A stretch of 64,000 nt of DNA, taken from assembly GCA_963556495.2 (NCBI GenBank), contig OY747700.1, positions 3,357,501 to 3,421,500 on the forward strand, given 5' to 3'. Each line of letters begins with the position of its first letter. The stretch's first letter is position 1. The translations under genes and the position numbers were made by a program. The stretch is from Valencia hispanica (Eukaryota > Chordata > Actinopteri > Cyprinodontiformes > Valenciidae). Below the pieces are notes generated by a model. That model was not told where the DNA came from. It saw only the letters and a program-made list of their open reading frames with translations, and ran no database searches. Shown one piece after another: positions 53,532-64,000 of this stretch.

Positions 53532-54093
53532 GTGAGTTCATCGAATTTTCAGATTTCCTCTAGACCAGTGTTTCTCAAACTTTTTACAGTGTGTACCTGA
53601 GAAAACGTCGAGCTCTCCAAGTACCACCATCATGACCAACCACTCATCTTCCCTCTTAACATTTTATCATCTGTTTATCTTTTCACACTGTTCAACTCAT
53701 AACCAATCATGTCTCCACTAAGAGAGGGCAAATTGCGCGAACACGATGACATAGAAGACTTATATTGAAACAAAAACCAAAGGGAATACAATACTTAAGC
53801 TATTTTAAGTTTGTTTGTTCCTGCTTCGCTGCAATCGGCTGCTTCGCTACTTTGCTTTCCCTTCTGTTTGCATTTTTCTGCTTATTTTTATTTTTTTTCC
53901 CCTTATGATCCAACCTACAAGACTTTTTGAATACATATAAATTTATGGGAAAACCCTTTTTTAGTAGTAACGGCAATATTTCATAGATCTTTTATCTTCA
54001 GCGCTCTGTGTGCGTGGCCTACACACAGCTGAAGCCTGATCTACAGCATCTAAGTACTTAGCATTTAGCTAAAGCTAGATATAGCTCGTAAGG

Positions 54094-55464
54094 TTGCTAA
54101 CGCTAAGCTACAGCAACAAGATACCTTCCATCTCCACAATGGACTACCAGGACCTTCTACAAAAGATAACAGTACTGGAGAGGAAAGTTCAACGGATAGA
54201 AGTTAATGTGGAGGTAAATGGATTGTGTGGAAATGAAACAATCTTATCAATCTTTCAAAACAGTGGAAATGAGCAAGCTAACACACGGTTAAGAGGCAGA
54301 GATAACACGACCAAGAAAGAGGGAGCCTCGGCTCATTACATTAAATCACCGAGTGATAATCCTCCCTGGAACTGTCTTGGTGCTAAGCCAAAAACTAAAT
54401 CATGTCTCTGGGAAACGGGAGGACGTAGTGCAGCCTGGACACAGCGAGCGGAAATCTGTGATGAGACCGACTGGCCTGCACTCCCTACAAGAGAGAGGGC
54501 TTCTTCTACTCCCGTACATGAGAGAACACGGGACAGAACAGCTGCAAATGGGAAACTTAGCCACAAACTTTCAAAACAACGGAATGTGAAGCTGCAGAAC
54601 AGATTTGCTCCACTGTTGGAGAACCCTGGATCTTTATCTGACGACCATCCACCCCAAGGCAGCGAGATGAGGACTGATAACCTGTCAGAGAGTGAGAGGC
54701 CACAGAGAAAGCAAAAGACTGGGCCTGAAACTCTGATTGTAGGTGATTCCTCTGTAAAGGACGTTCAGTGTATGTGTGGAAAGAACAGCAAAGTCCTCTG
54801 CTTTCCAAGGGATATGGTCAGTGACATGCAGAAGAGGATTCTGAAAACTGTGACTAAATATCCAACAGTGAAAAACATCGTTCTCCACACAGTGTCGAAT
54901 GATGTGTCCAAGCAACAATCGGAGGTTCTAAAACGGGACTTCGCTAGATTATTGAACACCGTGAGCTCTTTGGATGCAGCAGTATTCATCAGTGGACCTT
55001 TACCACCCATCAGAGGAGGAGAAGAAAGATTTAGCCGTCTTTTGGCATTAAATAAGTGGATTTTATCTGCATGTGCTGACAACAAACTGCAATTTATTAA
55101 CAACTTTCAGATTTTTTGGGAGCGTCTTTTTAAGGCAAATGGATTTAGTTTGAACAGGTCAGGTGTAAAACTGTTTACCTCCAATATTCTCTACTTTCTG
55201 CGTCATCCCTCTGTGCTTGGAGCCAACAAGGAGATACACAAAGACTTATCTCAAAAGGAAGACCAAACAAAGCTGAGTGCAGAGGGGGAGGAACTTCTTC
55301 TGCCCTCACTCATGGGAAGCTTCGAACAGAAGCAGGACGAAGGATCTTTATTTGCCCTAAAAGCCCTCAACAGCCCTAAAGAACAGGACAGCGGACCTCC
55401 ATCGCCCCCGCAAACCCCTGACAGCCCACAGTCTTCTCTACTGTCCCCCACTCCCCCCATCTGA
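54094..55464 (+). CDS. L2 LINE ORF1, coiled-coil plus esterase-like (SGNH) domain, uninterrupted
   Basis: A 456-codon frame. The second Met (54139) directly before DYQDLLQKITVLERKVQRIE, a short coiled coil, is the more likely start. Residues about 211-365 follow the SGNH esterase layout known in ORF1 of L2/CR1 LINEs: LIVGDSSVKDV, CFPRDMVSDM, HTVSNDVSKQQSEVLK, FISGPLPPI and RFSRLLALNKWI. Expected block TND reads SND, and the expected DGLHPNRxG reads NGFSLNRSG, so the catalytic Asp and His appear lost although the frame is open. The C-terminal 60 residues are rich in Ser and Pro. Its role in the family is nucleic-acid or lipid-related and unproven here. Confidence 0.8.
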   Translation: MLTLSYSNKIPSISTMDYQDLLQKITVLERKVQRIEVNVEVNGLCGNETILSIFQNSGNEQANTRLRGRDNTTKKEGASAHYIKSPSDNPPWNCLGAKPKTKSCLWETGGRSAAWTQRAEICDETDWPALPTRERASSTPVHERTRDRTAANGKLSHKLSKQRNVKLQNRFAPLLENPGSLSDDHPPQGSEMRTDNLSESERPQRKQKTGPETLIVGDSSVKDVQCMCGKNSKVLCFPRDMVSDMQKRILKTVTKYPTVKNIVLHTVSNDVSKQQSEVLKRDFARLLNTVSSLDAAVFISGPLPPIRGGEERFSRLLALNKWILSACADNKLQFINNFQIFWERLFKANGFSLNRSGVKLFTSNILYFLRHPSVLGANKEIHKDLSQKEDQTKLSAEGEELLLPSLMGSFEQKQDEGSLFALKALNSPKEQDSGPPSPPQTPDSPQSSLLSPTPPI

Positions 55465-55877
55465 AATTCACTGAGCAGATGATGGAGCAGGTCAACATTG
55501 GGCTCAGATCTACCCCCAAGACCAATCCGTTTTCTTTACCCATAAACCCCACACCAGGACGATCAAAGGTAGGGCAACAAGCCCGGCCCCCTCCTACCCC
55601 ACCACGTAAGCATGTACAATCTCCACAGTCTGATGTATGATGTGTTAAGGGTCCAGGCTGCGTGGATATCAGCAGTCAGAACTTTTCCCAGGACAAGCTG
55701 GGACCCTGTTCATTAGAAGGTTCGATCATTTCTGTACTTATAAGTAAGAGAAGGAATGTAGTTATGTCAAAACACAGAGCACTGCATTCTAAAAGGTTTT
55801 TAAGTAAAGTAAACATACGCTGTACACAGCCCGCCCCAAAACACAAGGGGCACAATAATACTCTTAAACCTGTTAAG

Positions 55878-58800
55878 ATGGCCTTATTAAATGTCAGGTC
55901 TATAGTAGGGAAGACATTTTTAATCAATGATCTTATCACTGAGCATGGCCTTGATTTTATGTTTTTAACTGAGACTTGGTTGGATAAGAATAGCAGTGTT
56001 TCTCTTATCGAATCAACCCCTCCCAACTTTAGTTTTGTCAACCAGGCCAGACAGAACAGGAGAGGTGGAGGAGTTGCTGTTGTATTTAATGAATCATTCC
56101 AGTGTAAGCAGTTATCTCTTGGAAGTTTTCCTTCTTTTGAATATGTTGCTGTACAGCTGATCTAGAGCCATGTTTGTTAACATTTATCGGCCTCCAAATT
56201 ACTGTGCTGACTTTAATGATGATTTTAGTGAACTGCTGTCTATAATCTGTGTTGTGGGCGGCTGTAGCTCAGTGGTAGAGTTGTCAGCCTGCAACCCAGA
56301 AATTGTGGGTTCGATTCCACCTGCTACATGCCGTTGGGTCCTTGGGCAAGACAATTCACCTACCTTGCCTACTGGTGTTGGCCAGAAGGGCCGATGGTGC
56401 GATATGGCAGCCTTGCTTCTGTCAGTCTGCCCCAGGGCAGCTGTGGCTATAATAATAGCTTGCTTCCACCAGTGTGTGAGAGTGAAGGAATAATGGAGTT
56501 GTAAAGTGCTTTGAGAGTCTTGAAAAGCGCTATATAAATGCAAGCCATTATTATTATTTTGATTATGACTGTATAATTATTGTTGGTGATTTTAACATCC
56601 ATGTTGACAATCCCCAGAACAAAGGGTCTAAAGACCTGAGTAACACTCTGGACAACTTTGGGCTGACTCAGCATATAACAGAGCCCACACATAATATGGG
56701 TAATGTTTTGGACTTACTGATCTCGAAGGGTCTGGGCATTTCCAAGATTAATGTGTGTGATGTGGGGTTGTCTGACCATTGTTGTGTTTTCTTTGAGTAT
56801 AATTTCGGTTTACATAAATGTTTTAACGGAGGTTATCACAAAACGATGTATAACTGAAAACACTAGTGAGATCTTTAACCAGGTCTTCTCTCTAACACCT
56901 GCCCTGTCAGGGGGTTCAGTCAATGAACTTGTCAACAGCTTTAATGCTAAAATATTAAATGTTATGGATACTATTGCTCCCACAAAGGTGAAGGTTATCT
57001 CTGGAAGGAAAAAGTCTCCATAGAGACATTCCACACTGGTGAGAAATGAAAAAAGGAAGTGTCGGAAAGCCGAGCGCAGATGGAGAAAAACAAAACTTCA
57101 GGTTCATTATGACATCTATGAAGAGAAACTTCACTCATATAACTTACAACTGAGGAATGCAAGGAAGTCATATTTTTCTGACATCATCACCAGAAATAGT
57201 CATAGTGCTCGCACATTATTTGCTGTTGTCGACAGGCTAACAAATTCTCCTGTGTCAGTAGCACCTGAACTCTATTCCACCAAGGCCTGCAATGACTTTG
57301 CCAAATTCTTCACAGACAAAATCCAAAATATTAGACAAGCGGTTGGTTCATTAATGCCAGGTTCAGGTTATGTACAGTGTCCACGGAAAATCCGTTTAAA
57401 CACCATGAAACAGTTTTATCTCATAAACAGCAAAGATCTGGAGGACATCTTACGTCAACTGAACTCCTCCTCTTGCTGCTTAAACATCCTGCCCACAGGC
57501 TTTTTCAAATAAGTCTCAAAGATCTTGGAGTCAGATCTGTTACAGATTGTGAACTCATCTTTAATGTCGGGTGTTTTCCCAGACCCCCTGAAAACAGCTG
57601 TAATTAAACCCCTGCTGAAAAGAGACAATCTGGACAAGACACAAATGAACAACTACAGGCCCATCTCCAATCTTCCATTTTTAAGTAAGATCATTATAAA
57701 TGCTGTTTTTCATCAGCTAAATGACTTCTTAAGACAAAGCAACTGCTATGACGTCTTTCAGTCAGGTTTTAGACAGCACCACAGCACTGAGACTGCTCTG
57801 ACCAAAGTCATCAATGACATCGGTTTGAATACTGACAGTGGAGAAATGTCAATGTTAGTTTTACTGGATCTCAGTGCTGCATTTGATAGAGTTGAACACA
57901 TTATTTTACTCAAACGGCTGGAGAACTGGGTGGGTCTCTCTGGCACTGTACTAAACTGGTTCAAAACGTACTTAGAGAACAGGAAGTACTTTGTGTCAAT
58001 AAGTAACTTTACATCTGAGCAGACGGGAATTACATGTGGGGTTCCCCAGGGTTCCATCCTTGGACCTCTTCTGTTTAACATCTATATGCTCCCACTGGCA
58101 CAGGTGATAAATAACAACAATATAAGTTACCATAGCTACGCAGATGACACACAGATATATATTAGAATGTCACCAGAAGACCAAGGGCCTGTACAGGCTC
58201 TTGGCAAATGCATTGAGGAAATTAATGACTGGATGTGTCACAATTTTCTGCAGTTGAACAAAAACAAAACGGAGGTAATTGTCTTTGGAGCTAAAGAGAT
58301 AAGATTGAAGGTCACCACAGGGCTTCAGTCCATACACCTAAAAACCACCAACCACGTCAGAAATCTGGGTATAGTGATGGACTCAGACCTAAACTTTGAA
58401 AAACACATTAAGGCAATCACAAAATCTGCCTACTATCACCTTCAGAATATCTCAAGGATAAAAGATCTGATGTCTCAGCAGGACCTGGAAAAACTAGTCC
58501 ATGCATTCATCTTTAGTCGTCTTGATTATTGTAACAGCGTCTTTACAGGTCTATCTAAAAAATAAATTAGGAAACTGCAGCTCATCCAGAACTCTGCTGC
58601 TCGAGTTCTCACTAAAACCAAAAAAGTGGACCACATCAGTCCAGCTCTGAGGTCTTTACACTGGCTGCCTGTCTGTCAGAGGATAGACTTCAAAGTTCTG
58701 CTGCTGGTCTATAAAGCTCAGAATGGTTTAGGACCAAAATACATCGGTGATCTCCTGACCCAGTATGAACCTACTCGACCCCTCAGGTCATCTGGATCCG

Positions 58801-58967
58801 CTCTTTTATCAGTTCCCAGAGTCAGAACCAGATATGGAGAAGCCGCGTTCAGGTTCTATGCTCCACATGTCTGGAACAAACTCCCAGAAAGCCTCAGATC
58901 AGCTGAAACACTCACTTTATTTAAATCCAGGTTAAAGACCCACCTGTTCTCTGCTGCTTTTGATTAG
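55878..58967 (+). pseudogene. L2 LINE ORF2, four stops and a SINE insertion
   Basis: The endonuclease holds MALLNVRSIVGK, LTETWLD and NRRGGGVAVVF. It is stopped by TAG at 56163, continues with VNIYRPPNYCADFNDDF, is cut by the SINE, and resumes with IIVGDFNIHVDNP and LSDHCCVFF. RT and C-terminus: [80 protein letters not shown] (catalytic pair intact), LDYCNSVFTGL and HVWNKLPESLRSAETLTLF. Further stops are at 57021, 57510 and 58563. Otherwise nearly continuous, so decay is recent compared with other copies here. Confidence 0.87.
56256..56560 (+). mobile_element. tRNA-derived SINE inside the L2 endonuclease
   Basis: A good A box (TAGCTCAGTGG, 56265-56275) and B box (GGTTCGATTCC, 56308-56318) lie at tRNA-like spacing. 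Then come TTGGGCAAGACAATTCACC, the conserved body, GTAAAGTGCTTTGAGAGTCTTGAAAAGCGCTATATAAATGC and an (ATT)n end. The same family is at 27493-27790. L2 protein sequence continues across the insertion (LLSIICV then YDCIIIVGDFN). The target duplication is not clear. Confidence 0.9.
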
Positions 58968-61257
58968 ATTTTTATTCAAAGTTTTAAATCTGCACGGCTT
59001 CTTTTAAGATTTTTTCTTTTTTCTTTTTTCTTTTTTTAAATCATGGTTTTTATTCCTGTACTTTTGCTTTTTCAGCACCCTGCTGTAATGCTTTTGATGT
59101 TTTATGTAAAGCACTTTGAATTGTCTTGTAACATGAATTGTGCTATACAAATAAACTTGCCTTGCCTATTTTAAATATGAATTTAATACACTTCATGTAT
59201 TTTAATTCAAAGTTTTGTACCATTTTGATTGAATTGTACATTTTTTAATTCATTTAATTTTTAAAAAATATTTAACTTTCCTCCAAGTACCACTAGGGGA
59301 AGGTTGCAAACCACAGTTTGGGAATCATGGCTCTAGAAAAAAGGACATTTCATACATTCTCACGTTATCCAGGGGTTAGATTAACCGTCTGCCCTGATGT
59401 GCAGTAATCCCACTCCCACCTTCTTCCAGAAGTTGTCCGGCCACCCCCAAAAAACCATTGAAGTCAAGAGAAAACAAAAAATTGAAGCCAAACGCACTTA
59501 TAGTAAAACATATCTCAAACTGATCACCTGTCAGAAAGTTCAGCTACCGATTATCAAATCACTTAAGTTAGCTTTATTAGACATTAGATCTTTATCAGGA
59601 AAGTCACTCCTAATCAATAAATTCACCACCTAACATAGAATACATGCCCTTTCTTTATCAGAAACATGGCTAGATGTAAATAACAAAACATCTGCATTGA
59701 TAGAATCTACTTCTCCAAATTACAATTTCTTAAGTGAGAGCAGGAAACACAGACGAGGTGGAGGTGTGGCCACAATTTTTCACAACTCAATGAACTTTAA
59801 AAAGGTACCCCTGCGCACATTTGACTCTTTTGAATATCTAGCCACCCAGATAAATGAACCTAAAAACGTTCTATTCCTAAGTTTATATAACCCCCCAAAA
59901 CATAACTGTAACTTCTTTAATGATTTCTGCGACCTTCTTTCCATAATATATATCGATTATGACCAATTAATCATTGTGGGGGACTTCAACATCCATACTG
60001 ACAATCCCCAGAATAGACTAGCTTAAACATTAAGTGACACTCTTCACAACTTCGGCCTGACCCAGCATGTCAAACAACCATCACACAATAAAGGAAACAC
60101 TCTGGTCTTAATTATCAGCAAAGGTTTTACTATATCTGACATCTCGGTAATTGATATTGCATTATCTGACCAATTCCATATTTTCTTTGAAAGTACCATC
60201 TCTGCTAAAATATCTAGCCACAGTGAGATAACTTTAAAAAAGTGTTTTTTCTGGGACAGTTCGGTTGAAACCTTTATTATTTTTAGTATTATTTTTAGTA
60301 TTTTAGTTTTTTAGTATTTATACTTTAGTATTTACCCTTCCACCACATCCCCCTGATCTCCCATCTCCAACTCAGTAAACAAGCTGGTAGATAATCTCAG
60401 ACATAATTGATCCCATTGCTCCGACTAAAGTGAAATTAGTCTCAGGTAGAAAAAAGTATCCGTGGACAAATTATCCACTGGTACGTAGCGAACAAAGGGA
60501 GCGTCGACCAGCCGAGAGAAAATGGCGGAAAACTCAACTCCAGGTTCACTATGAGAACTACAATATCAGTTAACTTTAAAAGGAGCTAGGGAATTGTTCT
60601 TTGCTAAAATAATGAACAGAAACATTAATAATGCATGGACTCTGTTTGCAACAGTGGAAAGACTAACTAATCCTCCAGTGACAGTAGCCCCTGAACAAAA
60701 TTCTACCAGGGCCTGTAATGAATTTGCAGCTTTTTCAATGAAAAACTTATAGCAATTAGACGGTCGGTCTGTAACGCAGCACCAAACCCACTACTAATGC
60801 TATACTTACATAACACCAATGTGGAAAAAATGTCCAAATTTCATGAATTAAACAAAACAACCTAGAAGAAATCATTAACCAATTAAGCTACTCCTCTTGC
60901 TGTCTTGATATCCTACCCACAGCTTTCCTTAAGAAAGTCTTCCCTGTCATTGTGTCTGATCTGATTCAAATAGTGAACTCCTCCCTCCTGTCAGGTCACT
61001 TCCCCCAGGCTTTTAAAACAGCAGTTATTAAACCACTGCTCAAAAAGAATAATCTGGACAACACATTAATGCAGAACTACAGGCCAATCTCTAATCTTCC
61101 ATTCAACAGTAAAATTATTGAAAAAGCTGTTTCAGCAGTTAAATAGTTTCATACACAATGACCAACTGCTTTGATGTTTTTCAGTCTGGTTTCCGTGCTC
61201 ACCACAGCACTGAGACTGCCCTGGTCAAAGTTTTCAATGACATCCACATAAATACAG

Positions 61258-61677
61258 GGTGGTGGAAAATTGTTATGTAATTAGGAAGTGTATATTCTCT
61301 GTTTAGTGAATGCATCTAGGGTAAAATGACAAGGTTATTGATCCAACTTAATGTTTACGATAAAGATGTGTCAGGTCACCAGAGAGACAGACGCCGGGGC
61401 AGTAAGATAACAGTCTGACCTTCGGATGAGCTGTTTTATCCGTTGCCATCAGACTCGCATGAACCAGTACTCCAGAGGCCGGGCATGAAGGTTGGAAAAG
61501 ACGTCTACAGAGATCAACTATTTAAGCGGTTAGTTAGAAAGGTTGGTTAGGGTGATGCACGAGTAACTCTGTCCCCTCCATGTTCTGGCCAGACATGTTT
61601 GTATTAAATACTTAAACGCCTTCTGGGACTCAGTCTTCTTTATTATGGAAACCCTGGGATACTTTTTTGCCATAACA
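61258..61677. mobile_element. solo-LTR-like insertion in the L2
   Basis: About 420 bp with no coding capacity interrupts L2 copy 3. Comparison with copy 1 gives the empty site AAATACAGACTGTGG. ACAG flanks the insertion (61254-61257, 61678-61681). An inverted pair TGTTATG (61271) / CATAACA (61671-61677) marks LTR-like ends, with 13 extra bases at the left. CTATTTAAGCGG (about 61520) is TATA-like, and TATTAAATACTTAAACG is near the 3' side. No internal retroelement genes accompany it. The superfamily is unknown. Confidence 0.6.
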
Positions 61678-62615
61678 ACAGACTGTGGTAGAACCACAGT
61701 GCTGGTTCTGTTGGACCTCAGTGCAGCATTTGACACGTTGATCATGATATATTATTAGAACGACTGGATAGCTGGGTTGGACTCTCTGGTACAGTACTTG
61801 GCTGGTTTGAGTCTTACCTAAAGAACAGGGACTTCTTTGTTTCAATAGGAAACTTTTCATCAGAACAAACAAAAATCACATGTGGGGTGCCCCAGGGCTC
61901 CATCTTAGGGCCCCTCTTATTTAATATCTACATGCTCCCACCAACCCAGATTATAACAACCAATAGGATTAGCTACCATAAGTATGCAGATGATACTCAG
62001 CTTTACATTATGATGTCACCAGGTGACTTTGAACCCATCCAAACACTAAGTACATACATTAAGCAAATCAATGGATGGGTGTGTCATAACTTCCTCCAAC
62101 TGAACAGAAACCAAACAGAAGTAATTACTTTTATTATTACCTAAAGAGGACAGATCAATACTCACCACACAGCTCCAGTTAATACAGCTAGAAACTACTG
62201 ATCGGGCCAGAAATCTAGGTGTAGTTATGGACTCAGACCTGAACCTCCAGGGTCACATAAAGGCAATAACAAGGTCAGCCTTCTGTCACCTGAAGAACAT
62301 CTCTAGGATTAAAGGACTAATGTCGCAACAGTACCTCAAAAAACTGATGCATGCATTTATCTTTAGTCGGATTGATTACTGCAACAGCGTCTTCACAGGT
62401 CTGCCTAAAAAGTCAATCAGACAGCTGCAGATGATCCAGAACGCTGATGCTCGTGTCCTCACTAGAACCAGGAAAGTAGAGCACATCACCCCAGTGCTAA
62501 AGTCCTTACACTCGCCCCCTGTAGCTCAGAGAATAGACTTCTAAATACTTTTACTAGTTTATAAATCATTGAACGGCTTAGCACTAAAATATGTTGAAGA
62601 TCTTCTGTTACTATA

Positions 62616-62638
62616 CCCCCCCCCCCCCCCCCCCCCCC
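62616..62638. repeat. poly-C run (23 C)
   Basis: A run of 23 C interrupts the L2 C-terminal code where copies 1 and 2 read QYQPPRPLRSS and QYEPTRPLRSS. Its length is likely variable, or inexact in the assembly. Confidence 0.95.
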
Positions 62639-63089
62639 TCAGGTCCTCTAATTCCAGTCTACATAACATCCCTAGATTTAGAACCAAACATGAAGAAGCA
62701 GCTTTCAGTTTCTATGCTCCTCTAATTTGGAGCAAATTTCCAGACAACTGCAAAGCTGCTGAAACACTGAGTTCTTTTAAATCACAACTGAAAACGTATC
62801 TGTTTAGAGCTGCCTTTGGGTAATGCTTTGATGTATCTGTGTGTGCTTCATGCTTTATTGCTGTTTTTACTTTATATGCTTTGTCTGTGTTCTACTGCTA
62901 TTTTTATTTTACCACTTAATCATGTAAATAACCTTGAATTACCTTGTTGTTGAAAGTGTGCTATACAAATAAAATTGCCTTGCCCACCGTAAATCCTAAA
63001 GCTAATCGTGGGAACTTTTTGTATTCAGAAGACAAATATCCCAAGCGCCACTCAGAAATATAGCAGTACCTCCGGTCATTGGAGTTACA

Positions 63090-63800
63090 ACTAGGAACTT
63101 CGGTTTCCGATATGGCCTCCAGGTACCATAGATTCTTGAAAATGCTGGGTCACCCCGCCCTAAATCATTTATTTCAGGTGTTGAAGTTACTTCAACGCCC
63201 ACAGGTGTATAAAATCCAGCACTTTAGTCTGCAGATGGATTTCATAAACATTAGTGAATAAAATGGGTCCTTTTCAGGAGAGTGGTATAACAAATGGATA
63301 CCACATGGATAAGAAGTCCCGTCATGAGTTACTAGAAGGAAGTGGAACTGATTGGAAAGGACTAGCAGCTTCATCCAAGACTTACATCACCAACAACTAT
63401 ATCAGTGGAGTAAATCAGGCTGGCACCAGACTCTGGGGTGATGAATGATTACTTTCTGTCTGGCAATTTAAAGGATGACTCTGGGTTTACCAGCTGCCAG
63501 GAAAACAATACTAACCTGACTGCATTGTGTCCAGTGTAAAATCTGGTGGCTGGAAGATCATGATGTGGGCTCCTTTTTCAGGAGTTGAGCTCAACTCCTT
63601 AGTTCTGGTGAAAGGGACTCCTAATGCTTCAGGTTTGAAAGATATTTTTGGAGAATTTCATGCCCCTCCAACCTTTTAGGAACAGTTCGGCAACTGTCTA
63701 TTCCTGAAGATGAGGGAGCTTAGTCTAAGAACTTGTCTTGTCAGGTTGGGTTTGGGGTGTCCAGAACCCAACATAATAGAATACCTTCAGCCAGGCGGAG
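63090..63800 (+). pseudogene. Tc1-like transposon remnant
   Basis: Family text starts near CCCACAGGTGTATAAAATCCAGCAC and ATGGGTCCTTTTCAGGAG. Degraded transposase follows: ASSKTYITNN (about 63372), LWGDE at the first catalytic Asp, CIVSSVKSGGWKIMMWAPFS (about 63520), LVLVKGTPNASG and FHAPPTF*EQFGNCLF. The catalytic-Glu region near 63760 is barely recognisable. It is the same family as the deleted copy at 28.3-28.6 kb. Confidence 0.75.
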
Positions 63801-64000
63801 GGATTATCTCTGCCCACAGGAAATTGTAGGGATATTATACTGATAGAAAGCAAATAATCTTGATCTTAAATTAAGTCATCGTTGCAACAATTAGCAACAG
63901 AATCACTATTTTATGTTGTTCTGTGTCCTGAACTTTCTTCATCTTAGGGATTTGTTTCATCATTGCCGTCTGAAGTCTGACAGAAACTCAATGGATGAAT
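63801..64000. other. unassigned right edge
   Basis: No exon or repeat recognised in the last 200 bp. Confidence 0.4.

Larger units (their letters stand above)
53930..59165 (+). mobile_element. L2-clade LINE (copy 2), essentially full length, sense
   Basis: A 5' leader, ORF1 (54094-55464), ORF2 (about 55878-58967) and the 3'UTR ending ATACAAATAAACTTGCCTTGCC are all present in order. ORF2 is interrupted by a SINE and four stops. The 5' limit is approximate. It differs clearly in sequence from copies 1 and 3, so it is a distinct L2 subfamily. Confidence 0.87.
53566..59330. mobile_element. hAT-like element split by a full-length L2 LINE
   Basis: The ends are CAGTGTTTCTCAAACTTTTT and the inverse of CAGTTTGGGAATCATGG. 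The target duplication is CTCTAGAC (53558-53565) against CTCTAGAA (59331-59338), 7 of 8. About 350-420 bp on the left and 160 bp on the right are non-coding hAT-derivative sequence, so it was a short MITE before the L2 entered. Confidence 0.82.
59570..62823 (+). pseudogene. L2 ORF2, copy 3
   Basis: The endonuclease (59570-60240) holds LALLDIRSLSGKSLLINKF, LSETWLDVN, RKHRRGGGVATIFHNS and LIIVGDFNIHTDNPQN. RT pieces: LKTAVIKPLLKKNNLD-like text at about 61010-61060, NYRPISNLPFNSKIIEKAV, FQSGFRAHHSTETALVKV-like text up to 61250, then after the insertion [10 protein letters not shown] (about 61710-61740), [53 protein letters not shown] and a C-terminus ending 62823. Multiple stops and frameshifts; dead. 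Confidence 0.83.
59400..62990 (+). mobile_element. L2-clade LINE (copy 3), sense, decayed, with LTR-like insertion
   Basis: Starts shortly before GHPQKTIEVKRKQKIEAKRT and runs through endonuclease, RT and 3' end (GTGCTATACAAATAAAATTGCCTTGCC). It is the same subfamily as copy 1 in the opposite orientation: LKLITCQKVQLPIIKSLKLA here against LKLITCQ*VQLPIITILKLA there. It has many frame breaks and an LTR-like insertion at 61258-61677. Confidence 0.85.
53532..64000 (+). other. col4a4: col4a4 intron continuing past the window edge
   Basis: The donor at 53532 has no partner acceptor with a Gly-X-Y exon in the rest of the window. The content is hAT[L2[SINE]], another L2 with an LTR-like insertion, and a Tc1 remnant. 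Confidence 0.75.

Noticed and set aside
54094..55464. 456-codon open frame as a host single-exon gene
   Set aside because: Coiled coil plus esterase-like domain directly followed by an L2 ORF2 marks it as LINE ORF1.
56256..56330. functional tRNA gene with good A and B boxes
   Set aside because: No cloverleaf-length tRNA with a 3' acceptor; the sequence runs on as a SINE body shared with 27.5 kb.

Overview
The window reads as genomic DNA of a teleost fish. The evidence is an intron-rich vertebrate type IV collagen gene, together with repeat families typical of teleosts: Tc1-like elements with the fish-type terminal repeats, L2- and CR1/Rex1-like LINEs, a Rex3-like RTE LINE with a GGAT tail, tRNA-derived SINEs (one DANA-like), many hAT derivatives, and long CATC arrays. 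I cannot name the species.

The only host gene I can support is col4a4, the alpha-4 chain of type IV collagen, on the + strand. Twenty coding exons lie between 24810 and 53531. They total 1546 nt (about 515 residues), all have AG/GT borders, and they splice into one Gly-X-Y reading frame. They run from the cysteine-rich 7S segment (PCDGRDCTTCQC) into the first third of the collagenous domain, and line up exon by exon with human COL4A4 as I remember it. The signal-peptide exon was not found upstream, and the rest of the gene, including the NC1 domain, lies beyond the right edge.

Layout. 1-2.8 kb: unassigned sequence and LINE ends. 2.8-4.1 kb: a reversed, truncated Tc1. 4.1-10.4 kb: a decayed I-clade LINE split by a Rex3-like LINE. 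10.4-11.0 kb: a fold-back element. 11.6-12.5 kb: TA and CATC arrays. 13.7-20 kb: a TTAA-flanked MITE, SINE, Rex3 fragment carrying a hAT MITE, and a deleted Tc1. 20.0-22.6 kb: a four-part nest of LINE and hAT elements. 24.8-53.5 kb: col4a4 exons with introns full of insertions. Three nests stand out: a 7.3 kb three-layer nest at 35.5-42.8 kb, an antisense LINE inside a sense LINE at 47.7-52.1 kb, and, just past the last exon, hAT[L2[SINE]] at 53.6-59.3 kb. 59.4-64 kb: another L2 with a solo-LTR-like insertion, then a decayed Tc1.

Several insertions can be dated relative to each other because target-site duplications are visible (for example TTTTTAAT, GATCAGGC, CTCTAGA, CAAATC and CCATARAT). 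All mobile-element reading frames look broken, apart from one intact L2 ORF1 (54094-55464) and an intact but 5'-truncated Rex3-like RT frame (about 8540-9790). I saw no clear new biological system. The most unusual structure is the 7.3 kb TIR element at 35490-42819. Family names come from motif recognition without a database search.
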